DNA of 64,000 nucleotides. Source: Cryoendolithus antarcticus (taxonomy: Eukaryota > Ascomycota > Dothideomycetes > Cladosporiales > Cladosporiaceae). The position numbers and the translations under genes were made by a program. Positions 11,525 through 20,582 of the stretch are shown in pieces. The first letter of the stretch is position 1. Each line of letters opens with the position of its first letter. The stretch is from NCBI GenBank assembly GCA_002077065.1, contig NAJO01000049.1:124001-188000 (forward strand), written 5' to 3'. The notes beneath the pieces were generated by a model. That model ran no database searches and was not told the DNA's origin. It saw only the letters and a list, made by a program, of their open reading frames with translations.

Positions 11525-14500
11525 ATGATCCCATCCTCCCCTGCCCGGCCACGAATCGCTCCCTCGACGGCAACCCTCAAAGTCCTCTACCAACTTGCAT
11601 ACATCTCTTCCGGCACCGTCCTAGGAGTAGGAGCATTATGCGCCGAGGAGCGACGTCGACGTACCAAGATCGTTCAGCGTATTGCCGATAACGCGCAGAG
11701 GATCCGGCAGAGTCCACGCTACTCACGCGGGTCGCATTCTGCTGCGGCTGTGAGCGAGGTCGTGGATGAGGGAGTATATCCTTGGGGCGGCATTGAGAAT
11801 GCCGGAAGTGCGCGTGCATATGCAGGGCCGCACTTGCCCAGCGTAGTCGAGAAGGAGTATGGGGAGGTGGCGAAGAGAAAGGGCAAGGTCAGGTGGACGC
11901 CCGCGGGAACTCAGCCTAGAGCTACTGCCCGCGAACAGCTGGGTAGAACGCGAGGTTCGGCAGCACAAGATCGAGCTACACCTCAAGCATATGATACAGA
12001 CGTAGCGAAAATGAATGGCAGGCAGAGAGGATCCAACCGGAGACCAGAGCACGAGACCGTCTCAAAGGTCAAGTTGACGGTTCGAGGCACGGAACATAAA
12101 AGACATTCATTGGATGCAGGTTATCATGTACCACCGTCTGGAAGTGTCGCTGGGTCTGACCGCGGCGTTCAAGCGTTGCTCAATTCGCCGGGTCAGCCAG
12201 GACGAGATCGCAGTGGTGATGAAATTGCGAAGCCAAGAGACACGCGGCGAGCTGCTTCGCGCGAGAGCGCCGACCTGTCGCATGTGAATGCATCGACACA
12301 GCTATTGGCTCCTCAGAAGCTACCTGGAGCTGTCGCTAGGGGTCGAACATTCAATGACACCTTAGATGTCCCGCACAACGTGCAACATTCGGCAGATCAG
12401 CGGGGTCTTGATATGAAGATCGTTGCTTTAAGAGCGGAGTGGAAGGCTACACAGAACCTCGATTCTGTCTGCAAATCGTATGCTGCCATACGAGCCCAGT
12501 CGAGTGCCTCTCGAGACTCCAACGGCACTAGAGCACTGGACTTCGCCATGGTGGAAATATATCTCAAAGCTGGCAGCCAGGGCCTTGCGCTAGAACTACT
12601 TGCCCGTTTGAACGCAGCGCCGCGACATGGACCAGTCGGAGTCATGTTGATGCTCGCATTTGCCAAGTCTCGCAGGTGGACGGCATTTCAGGACGCGCTG
12701 GAGTTGCTGAACAACAATCCATCGCTCGTGTCCTGGACTGTGTTGTCGACAAGGGTTTTCAACCAAGTCATACACCAGTATGCGACCCATCACAGCGCCA
12801 CGCAAGTTTCGGACTTCGTCATTCATGCAATGCAGAAGTTTGGCTTTGTCCCCAACGTTACTACATTCAATGTAGTGCTTTCTAAGATTGTAGCGCACAA
12901 GGACATCGCATTGACTCAGCACTGGCTACACTTGCGCAAGCAGTACATTCCGAGCCAGAATGTGGACATCACGAGCTTCGCAGCGAGACTGCTACGGACG
13001 TGGTATTCTGACTTCCGCCACTCGCACGTTATGGTTATGTGGTATTGTCGGACGCTACTCGAAGAAGCAAGGGCTTTTCGGAGCGGTAAACTGCTTGATG
13101 TTGTTCTGGAGGCTGTCGGCCGCGATTTGCGGAAATTGGCAGGAGCGAACGCACCCTGGATGGGCGACATCATCCGTCAAAGGTTGGAGATGGTGCAGAG
13201 TTCGACAAAGACTGTACCTGCCCCTGGCGTAATACATCACAGGGAGCTTCGCCTTGCGGGTGCACAGCATCCGTCGCTCCCTGGGAATCCATCAGTCCGG
13301 TATGTTTCCTATGGACAGGACGGCCCTTCAATGTCAGTCCCTCAATCACTCGTTCCTGGGCGGCATAACGGGATCCCAGTACCCGAGGCGAACATAGCGG
13401 GAAAAGAGTTGAAGGAGGACATATTCACGAGCGACGCTACAGGCGTCACGTCTACGCTGGTCGACTGGTCTGCGCACCCAATCGAAGCCATTAAACCGCT
13501 AGAGCCCGACGCTCCTCCACCGGCTGTCTTCTCGGAACTACGACATGTCTACAGCTCCAGCACGCAAGCCGCACACGACTCTGAGTCAGCTACAGATGCA
13601 CAGCAGCCGCGTCGCCTACGCTCCGACCGCGCTATGATGCTCGCCTTCTCTCTCGCCGACTACCGGAAAGTCATTGACATTTACGAGTCCTCACGCGATG
13701 CTGCCGGCCTCCCAATCTCACCCATAGCCCTCGAACAGGCAGTGGAGTCCAGTATTCGTCTCTACGACAGCACCTTTCACGCCGAATCCATACTCGCCTC
13801 CGCCCGCACCGCAGGCATGAACATAAGTCTCTGCACCGCCCCTCTCCTGATCCACCAACTCCGCTCCAATACTCACCTCTCCCGCGCCGAAGCAAACCAC
13901 ATCCGCCTCACAACCCTAGCTTACTACGCCGACAACGACGCGCGCAACCTCCAAATCTCCCCTCACCTCGGCACGGCCGCCGCCCACGCCCTCGTCACAG
14001 CCAACTTCCCCAGCTACGCGCTAAACCTCCTCTCCTCGATCTACCACCCAGATACCCTGCAGCATCGCACGCTGGACATCGCGACTATGTCCGTCTGGCT
14101 GCTCGCGTACGCTGCGCTGCAGCACGTGCCTGGCATGCAGTGGGTTGTCGACACGGTGCTGCAGCGGAACATCCAGATCGACGTGGCGTTTCTCCGCAAC
14201 CTGAAGCGCGCTAAGAGGCCTACGCATCGCCTCCCTGATGGTGGCAGAGGCTACGGCCGGCAAGAACCTGCTGTCCAATACAAGATCGAGACTTGGCGGG
14301 AAAGCTGCCGCGAGCGCCGGGCACGGCAGATGTGGGAGTCCAAGGTCTTTGGACGGAAATTGGTGCGATTACTGGTGAGGGACGTGAATGAACAGACTAC
14401 TGGCGGGGAGATGAGTAATGAGGAGAGGTTTGTCGAGGAATTGCGGGCCATTAGGCGGACGGTGGGGAGGGCGGAGCGTAGGGCGAAGCGAGGGCAGCCG

Positions 14501-14608
14501 AGGAAGAGGGAGGCGAAGAGTAAGCGGTTGGCTGCGAAGAGGTATCGGAGGGCTAGGGACGAGGAAGCTGGGGACGTGAAGGATTTGGATGGCATGATTG
14601 CGGTGTAG
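11525..14608 (+). CDS. PPR-like, probably mitochondrial, RNA-associated protein
   Basis: Single exon of 1027 codons starting at the ATG at 11525. The N-terminus is basic, Ser/Pro-rich and lacks acidic residues for about 40 positions, followed by a hydrophobic stretch and an arginine run (EERRRRTKIVQRI), as in mitochondrial presequences. Residues about 60-290 are disordered. From about 300 the protein is helical with pentatricopeptide-like repeats, clearest at FVIHAMQKFGFVPNVTTFNV followed by VLSKIVAHKD; a second helical block lies at about 690-880. The C-terminus is strongly basic (RRTVGRAERRAKRGQPRKRE), which would suit RNA contact. Fungal proteins of this build act in mitochondrial RNA processing or translation. 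The repeat assignment is by eye; the specific target is unknown. Confidence 0.75.
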   Translation: MIPSSPARPRIAPSTATLKVLYQLAYISSGTVLGVGALCAEERRRRTKIVQRIADNAQRIRQSPRYSRGSHSAAAVSEVVDEGVYPWGGIENAGSARAYAGPHLPSVVEKEYGEVAKRKGKVRWTPAGTQPRATAREQLGRTRGSAAQDRATPQAYDTDVAKMNGRQRGSNRRPEHETVSKVKLTVRGTEHKRHSLDAGYHVPPSGSVAGSDRGVQALLNSPGQPGRDRSGDEIAKPRDTRRAASRESADLSHVNASTQLLAPQKLPGAVARGRTFNDTLDVPHNVQHSADQRGLDMKIVALRAEWKATQNLDSVCKSYAAIRAQSSASRDSNGTRALDFAMVEIYLKAGSQGLALELLARLNAAPRHGPVGVMLMLAFAKSRRWTAFQDALELLNNNPSLVSWTVLSTRVFNQVIHQYATHHSATQVSDFVIHAMQKFGFVPNVTTFNVVLSKIVAHKDIALTQHWLHLRKQYIPSQNVDITSFAARLLRTWYSDFRHSHVMVMWYCRTLLEEARAFRSGKLLDVVLEAVGRDLRKLAGANAPWMGDIIRQRLEMVQSSTKTVPAPGVIHHRELRLAGAQHPSLPGNPSVRYVSYGQDGPSMSVPQSLVPGRHNGIPVPEANIAGKELKEDIFTSDATGVTSTLVDWSAHPIEAIKPLEPDAPPPAVFSELRHVYSSSTQAAHDSESATDAQQPRRLRSDRAMMLAFSLADYRKVIDIYESSRDAAGLPISPIALEQAVESSIRLYDSTFHAESILASARTAGMNISLCTAPLLIHQLRSNTHLSRAEANHIRLTTLAYYADNDARNLQISPHLGTAAAHALVTANFPSYALNLLSSIYHPDTLQHRTLDIATMSVWLLAYAALQHVPGMQWVVDTVLQRNIQIDVAFLRNLKRAKRPTHRLPDGGRGYGRQEPAVQYKIETWRESCRERRARQMWESKVFGRKLVRLLVRDVNEQTTGGEMSNEERFVEELRAIRRTVGRAERRAKRGQPRKREAKSKRLAAKRYRRARDEEAGDVKDLDGMIAV

Positions 14609-15025
14609 GTCGTGCGAGCAGATATCTGATCATAGGTGTGACTACACAGTTTCACACTGTGCCTTTCTAACCATAGCAAAGGAATGGAATGTACTATTGC
14701 TCAAACACTTCTGCTCCGCATCTCATTACAGGAACCAACAGACAACAGATGAAATACTGGGAACAAGTTCTCTGGCGAATGCTGTACGCTCTGCTACTCT
14801 AGCCGTATGCTCTCTAATCCCTCGACATCGATCGAGGCAAAATGCAACCCCACTAAAACACCCCTAATGCTCCCATAACTTCATGAAAACGCCATGCGAC
14901 ACCATGCCACCCGCCAATGCCCTCGCAGCGAGCGTCCTCCAAATCCGACCAGGCCCGCAGACTCACCTGCAGGGCACCGATCCGCCTCACTCAAACATTC
15001 ACATTCGTTCCGCAAACACGTCTGC
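14609..15025. other. Convergent intergenic region
   Basis: Between the stop of the PPR-like gene and the stop of the deubiquitinase gene. No gene, repeat or RNA seen. Confidence 0.5.
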
Positions 15026-18000
15026 CTAGTACGTCAACTCCGTGTCCAGGACAATCTCATGCACCTCGCCATCATCGCTGGCCTGCTCGATATGCTGCGC
15101 GCGATCATCACCGCCCTCCTGATCGCCAATGACGAACGTCTCCTCCGTGTCGTTCCAGTTGTTCATCTCGGTATCCGAGTCCATCGCGCGGTCACTAAGC
15201 GCCACGGTCGTGGAGTCCGCGTCATCAATCATGAGATCTGCTTCGTAGCTCTCTAGCGTCGGCACCGCATCATTGTTGTCATCGTGGATGCCGTCAAATC
15301 CCCACGTGCTGTTGCCCTGCGCACTGTAAGGGAGCATATGCGGCGGCCTCACAGGCCCATAGAATGGCTTCCCTCCCATACCACTCATTCCCGTTCCCTC
15401 ATCACCCATACTAATCCCCTCATCCTCATCATCATCCTCACCCATCAGACTCCTCGGCTTCGCTCTCAGCCCGGCTCCGACTTCCCCAGCCCCACTTCCA
15501 GCGCTTCGACTCTGCAGTGGGCGTTTGGACCCCACTGTCGTCGCCGCTGCGACTCCTGCTCCGTGATATGAGAGCCCCGACGATCCAGGCAGGATTGAGG
15601 TAGGATCGCCGAGTCGGCCTTCCCCCGAATCGCTCTCGTAGGCTTCGTCTGCGTTGCCGTCAATCTTGGTAGGCGCTGGGAGGGCAGGAGGAGGGTTGTG
15701 GTAGTCTTCGACTAGCTGCTGGAGGTACGGTGGGCCGAGGGGCGTGGCAGAGCGCCGGCGGTAGAAGAGGAGATAGGCTGCTGCGGAGCGGCGAGGCGCG
15801 TCGCCGAGTTTCGAGCAGGACGAGTCGTTGTAGTCGTACCATTGGCCGTCGAAGAAGTTCTTGGCTGAGGCGGTGTAGTGGCCGCCGCCGAGACCGCCGA
15901 AATGATTGTCCACAGCGAAGAGATCATAGATGTACTCTTTGTCGTCCTCTTTCTGGCCGATCTTATGCGTCAAGTCTAGACCCTCGATGGGGTAGTCGAC
16001 CATGACGTCCAGCTTGTCGCGGAACGAGCGCGTGCCGCCGAAGCGTTTGAGATGGACGACGACGATGTCCGGGCAGGTCCAGATATCGAGCGTCTTGGTG
16101 GCTTGGCGAAGCTCTTTGCAGCGGTTGCAGTACCACGCATTGTCGGCCGACAGCTTCTCGCGCTTACCAGTCTCCGTGAAGCAGTCCTCAAGCGTGATGC
16201 CATTCTTCTGACGGAGCTGACGGAGTCTGCGCTTCTCGGCTGTGGCAGGGTCGGGCACCACATCCAGTCCCGTTCCGTTGGAATGGGAAGTGTAGTGACC
16301 ACGCAACTCATTGTCGTCGTCCTTTGAGCCGCAGAACAGACTGTCGAAAGCTTCGGGGTACCAATCGAGGACTATCCCTTCACCAAGCTGGATGTAGTAA
16401 GGGTTTTCGTCCGTCTCACGCTGGGGCTGGGAAGAGCCGAGAACGCCATTGGCTGCTTTACGGAGCCGTTTTTGGTGCTTCTTGGAGAGGCGCAGCTCCT
16501 TGCGCTTAGCCTTCTTGCTGCCAGATTTAAACTTATTCTCCTTGCCACGCCTGCCACCAGGCTTAGCGTTGACATCGAGAGGATCGTCAGGCAGCTCATC
16601 GTCATCGTCAGCATCCTCGACAGCATTGCTGAGTGACAATGTGGATTCCTCTGTGGAGGGCACCGCATTCGCTTCATCAGCGTCAGCATCCTCATCAGTC
16701 TCGTCCGCCATGCCGCTGTTGGCTGGACTTGAGGCAGTACTGGTGTCATCGTCGTCATCGCTTGCAGAGTCTGTCGATGAGGATGTGACCGGCACCTTCA
16801 CACGGCCGTGCATACTGCGGACAGCCTTGTCCTCGAAGCCATTGAGTCCAACGCAAAGCATGTTTTCGCTGCCTTTGACGTAATTGAGAGCAAAGAGCTG
16901 ATTGCGTAGCGCGAGTGATAGACTGTAGGCCGCGTCCATGAAGTTCTTCGGTGCTTTACCGGCGGAGGAGTCAAGTCCAGGTGAAGTCGGCGTATCTCCG
17001 TTGACAGCAGCGGGCTGTGCCTTATCGTCGACCGAGATATCGACATAGCCATCCTCCGAAGGCACAGAGTGGTCACTCACCTGCGCAACCTCATCACTCC
17101 CGCCCTCGACCTCGCCAGATGCTGCGATCTTGACCTCCTCATCAGAGGCGGAGCTAGTCTCGCCCTGATCCATCTCCTGCAGGATAGGCCGGCTGGTCGT
17201 CTCCGCCACTCTCAGTAGGACCTTCTTCAAAACCACGTCGTAGTCCTTGGCTTCTTCCCTCGTTAACGAGATATACAGCGGATGCATGACACTCTTCCAA
17301 GAGTCCATCCTGCCATCCCTCTTCCGATGAAAGATCGGCACAGCGAAAGTCTCCGCCATCTCGCTAGTAGCCATATCCGGCACAGCGAACTCTTTCCTGC
17401 CACCGTAGTTGCTCGAAGTATGAAATGAAGCCGGAGGGGGAATGTTCTTCGCCACCTGGTCAAGCTCGTAGACGAAAATGAAGTCAGCTTGCTGGATGTT
17501 AGCCTCTGCCAGCGACATGCGGTCGTCAAAGTGCTTGTAGAGCTTGCAGTTGTAGACTTCAACCATCCACATCTTGTCGGCGGTAGCACCAGGATGCTTC
17601 GATGCAATGCGCTCCTTGACATCGCGCATGGTAAGGCTCTTCTCGAGATCCATGTCGTGGTTGACAGGTCTGCCGTTGAGCGGGACAAAGGTAAACGTGT
17701 GGTTGAAGGTGTTCTCCATGGGCAGTTGGAGGGTCAGAGACGAGAAAGGATCGAAGGTGACGCTGACTTTGTTGCAGACTGGACACTCCATGGTGTTCTT
17801 GTAGAAGCCACTGAAGAGGTCCATGCAGATCGAGTCGTTGCGGGCATCGTGGTGCTTCTGGTAGATCTCTCCCAGCTCCTTGATATACTCAGGGTCGTTG
17901 ACGCGACTATCATCGGAGTCCGGGTTCTCGAAGTACGGCTTCTTCTCGATGCGATTGAGATCCTCGTGCACAGCGTCGATGAGATACGACAAGAACTCCT

Positions 18001-20194
18001 GCGAGTCCTGTTGTCCCCAGCCCGAGAAGACAGGATTCTGACCGCTGAGGGTCTTCTTGAAGTTCGTAGGCGTATAGCTCGACCCTGCGTTGTCGCCGTA
18101 GATGTTGTTCAGCAGTTCACCATACTTTTTGGCCATGAGACCGCCACTACCAAGAGGATTGTCTGCGTTGATCTCCTTCTTGTAAGCATCTTGCAAGAAG
18201 TAGACAGCGAGCTCTTCGACGCTACGTATGCACTGTAGGGCCGAGTTCATATAGCAAGTGTTTCCGAGATTACCCAAGCCGACGGTGCCCTTAGTCCTGC
18301 CGTCGCGACGAGTGCGTCCTCTCGTTGTCATACCACCGCCTGGTGCAGGACTACTGCGGCCAGATGGTGCGGCTGACACCGGCTTCGACACAGTGCCAAT
18401 CCTGCCATTAACAATCGTGGCTCGCTTCTTGCTGTCGGAGTCGAATTCACCACCAGCAGGACCGCCGATTTGCTCCTCGAAGATGAGTGTCTGGTTCTCG
18501 AAGAGGCTGACTAGCTCCATGGTGGAGCTTTTGCCATTGTAGTTGGCGTTGTTCGTCTGATCTAAGATGTCGATATGTTCGAGATCCTTGCCGACTGCCA
18601 TTCCATGCCATTCGGTAGGGTTGACTGTCAGCTTAGTTCCATTTACTGTGGCATCTTCGGTGGCAGTAGGAGCTGCATCGACGGCAGCGCCGTCAGTCGG
18701 GTTGAGCACACGCCAGACCTTCACCTTGCGAGCCAGAGGAATGCCAGCAAACTGCTTCGTCCGCTTGAGAAACTTCTGATAGCCTTCTTGACGTGACGAC
18801 ACAATCTTCAGTGCGTCATCAGGCGACATCTGACCGCGCTGCTTACGCTCGTTCTTCAGTCGAAGTGCGTTGGCCGCAGACCTTGAAGAATCTGCAATCT
18901 TATTCTCGTCGGCTGATTCGTCGCTGGCACCCGGTTGCGGCACCTTTCGCACAGTGAAGACAGGAGGATGACACTCGTAAATGACGTTGCTACGACCAGA
19001 TTCCTGAGCCGTATCATATGCGTACCTGGTGATCTCTCGCTGACCGTTGACCAGACCGTACCAGGACACTATCTTCTGCCAGGCTGGGTATGGGAGCACT
19101 TCAAAGTCGTCTCCCATCTGCGATCCAGGCTTGAGTGGCGTGAACAAGTGACCTTCCACATCCTTAAGGATCGGCTGTGCAAAGCCATTGGCAGGCACAA
19201 TGTCGGAGTTGTCGACTCTGCCGATAGGTCCCTGACGTGCCTCCTTGGGAAAATCATTGCTGTGTAACTTTTCGCTGGTGCGTGAGAGGACACGAGCGAG
19301 CCACTGGGTGGAGACGATCATGCCGCGCTCGCCATGATTGAGAGGCTCCTGGGCCAGTCTCTGCACCTCTCCAACCCTCCTGTCCAGCTCGTCGGTGGCC
19401 CAACTCTCCTCATCAGCAGCTGCATCATAAGCCGGTGGCAAGTCGTCTACACTCGTCGCACTGGTGCTCCCCGAGTCACCCGCACTGCCCTTCATGCTCG
19501 CACTTCCACTCTTCCCCACATCATCCCCACCCCTCAACTCCTCAATAGCCATGTCAAAGTCAGTCTGCTCCTCCTCTTCCATCTCACCAGCAGTCCGCTT
19601 CGCAGGCGAACTCCCCCTCTCTTTCACAGGCGAGCTAGCCCTCTCACTCCCCTCGCCCATCTCCCCACTAATGTTGATTCCCGCAAACGCCCCACTGGGA
19701 CTCTCACCCTTGCACTCCTCGCTTTTCGCCAGGGCCAAGCCACCCACACTCCCCAAGAAACTCGCACTCTCAGGCCGCTCAACGCTCTCCCTCACATCCG
19801 CCTCCGCACTCCCCTGCCGCTGATGGCTCTCCCACCTCCCTGTGTCGAACTCCACTTCTTCGCGCCTCTCCACCCCTCCAATTCCTGTCCCTGACACGTC
19901 ACCCGAAATCGACGTGGATGTCGATGTTGATCCTAAGGAGGGCGAAGAGGAGGATAGCTTTGAGAATGGAGCAAGCTTGCGCTTCTTCGGCGTGAAACTG
20001 ATCTGCTCCGTGCTGCCTAGTCCGCGCTGCTCGAGAGGGCGAGCAGGGGCCAGGACCGCGGTGGGCGGAGTGTATGCGGCGTGAGGCCGGGGGATCGCGG
20101 CCTGAGGTTTGTAGGCGCGGTTTTGGAAGGAAGGAGCGGCCTCTGGATAGCGAAATCTAACTTTGGAATGGGACGCGCAGTAGAGTGGTCTTGG
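15026..20194 (-). CDS. ubp12: Ubiquitin carboxyl-terminal hydrolase, Ubp12/USP4-USP15 type
   Basis: Very long single open frame. From the GTG at 19897 it encodes 1623 residues, and the same frame stays open up to 20194 with gene-like sequence (TPPTAVLAPARPLEQRGLGS, then TPKKRKLAPFSKL, a nuclear-localisation-like stretch), yet no ATG is present, so the true start is unresolved, perhaps in a small upstream exon. A DUSP-like domain lies at roughly residues 195-320 after the GTG, then a ubiquitin-like region, then the split catalytic domain: Cys box GLGNLGNTCYMNSALQC, and His box GGHYTASAKN followed by YDYNDSSCSKL. The catalytic halves are separated by a long acidic, low-complexity insert, as in yeast Ubp12 and USP15. 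It removes ubiquitin from proteins in nucleus and cytosol. Family call confident; ortholog name likely. Confidence 0.85.
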   Translation of the reverse strand, partial: PRPLYCASHSKVRFRYPEAAPSFQNRAYKPQAAIPRPHAAYTPPTAVLAPARPLEQRGLGSTEQISFTPKKRKLAPFSKLSSSSPSLGSTSTSTSISGDVSGTGIGGVERREEVEFDTGRWESHQRQGSAEADVRESVERPESASFLGSVGGLALAKSEECKGESPSGAFAGINISGEMGEGSERASSPVKERGSSPAKRTAGEMEEEEQTDFDMAIEELRGGDDVGKSGSASMKGSAGDSGSTSATSVDDLPPAYDAAADEESWATDELDRRVGEVQRLAQEPLNHGERGMIVSTQWLARVLSRTSEKLHSNDFPKEARQGPIGRVDNSDIVPANGFAQPILKDVEGHLFTPLKPGSQMGDDFEVLPYPAWQKIVSWYGLVNGQREITRYAYDTAQESGRSNVIYECHPPVFTVRKVPQPGASDESADENKIADSSRSAANALRLKNERKQRGQMSPDDALKIVSSRQEGYQKFLKRTKQFAGIPLARKVKVWRVLNPTDGAAVDAAPTATEDATVNGTKLTVNPTEWHGMAVGKDLEHIDILDQTNNANYNGKSSTMELVSLFENQTLIFEEQIGGPAGGEFDSDSKKRATIVNGRIGTVSKPVSAAPSGRSSPAPGGGMTTRGRTRRDGRTKGTVGLGNLGNTCYMNSALQCIRSVEELAVYFLQDAYKKEINADNPLGSGGLMAKKYGELLNNIYGDNAGSSYTPTNFKKTLSGQNPVFSGWGQQDSQEFLSYLIDAVHEDLNRIEKKPYFENPDSDDSRVNDPEYIKELGEIYQKHHDARNDSICMDLFSGFYKNTMECPVCNKVSVTFDPFSSLTLQLPMENTFNHTFTFVPLNGRPVNHDMDLEKSLTMRDVKERIASKHPGATADKMWMVEVYNCKLYKHFDDRMSLAEANIQQADFIFVYELDQVAKNIPPPASFHTSSNYGGRKEFAVPDMATSEMAETFAVPIFHRKRDGRMDSWKSVMHPLYISLTREEAKDYDVVLKKVLLRVAETTSRPILQEMDQGETSSASDEEVKIAASGEVEGGSDEVAQVSDHSVPSEDGYVDISVDDKAQPAAVNGDTPTSPGLDSSAGKAPKNFMDAAYSLSLALRNQLFALNYVKGSENMLCVGLNGFEDKAVRSMHGRVKVPVTSSSTDSASDDDDDTSTASSPANSGMADETDEDADADEANAVPSTEESTLSLSNAVEDADDDDELPDDPLDVNAKPGGRRGKENKFKSGSKKAKRKELRLSKKHQKRLRKAANGVLGSSQPQRETDENPYYIQLGEGIVLDWYPEAFDSLFCGSKDDDNELRGHYTSHSNGTGLDVVPDPATAEKRRLRQLRQKNGITLEDCFTETGKREKLSADNAWYCNRCKELRQATKTLDIWTCPDIVVVHLKRFGGTRSFRDKLDVMVDYPIEGLDLTHKIGQKEDDKEYIYDLFAVDNHFGGLGGGHYTASAKNFFDGQWYDYNDSSCSKLGDAPRRSAAAYLLFYRRRSATPLGPPYLQQLVEDYHNPPPALPAPTKIDGNADEAYESDSGEGRLGDPTSILPGSSGLSYHGAGVAAATTVGSKRPLQSRSAGSGAGEVGAGLRAKPRSLMGEDDDEDEGISMGDEGTGMSGMGGKPFYGPVRPPHMLPYSAQGNSTWGFDGIHDDNNDAVPTLESYEADLMIDDADSTTVALSDRAMDSDTEMNNWNDTEETFVIGDQEGGDDRAQHIEQASDDGEVHEIVLDTELTY

Positions 20195-20582
20195 CTAAAG
20201 GAGGAAATGGGAAAGGCGGTAGGTGGGAGAGGATTTGTAGTGGCTGTGTTGGAGTCTGTTTGGGCCTGTTCTGAAAACGCCGGTGCCAAGACGTTGAAGC
20301 TGAGCAAAGCGCGTCACGTCTGCCTGTGTGGTTGAGCACTTCACTGTACGAGATGGCAAACATTACCTTATGAAAGCAGGGAAACTATTATCTTGACCAA
20401 CGTGGAACAACGCTGTGGATATTGTAGTGCATGCATGTTCTCAGGTCTGTAGAGCAGTAGGCACGATTTCCGCCTAGCCTTATCTTTCCACGTCGGCTTC
20501 ATTACTGCCTCCTTATCCCTCGTCCCTCGTCACTCCGTCCCTCATCTTAGGTCGTCCCCCGCACGTGAACCGCACACCGACC
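20195..20582. other. Upstream region of the deubiquitinase gene
   Basis: Probably contains its promoter and possibly a short first exon. One frame-consistent possibility is an ATG at 20363 spliced to the AG near 20141, but the donor is weak, so I do not call it. Confidence 0.4.

Noticed and set aside
17489..18238. 249-codon plus-strand open frame
   Set aside because: Antisense to the deubiquitinase catalytic domain; composition mirrors the reverse strand and it starts from a non-ideal codon.
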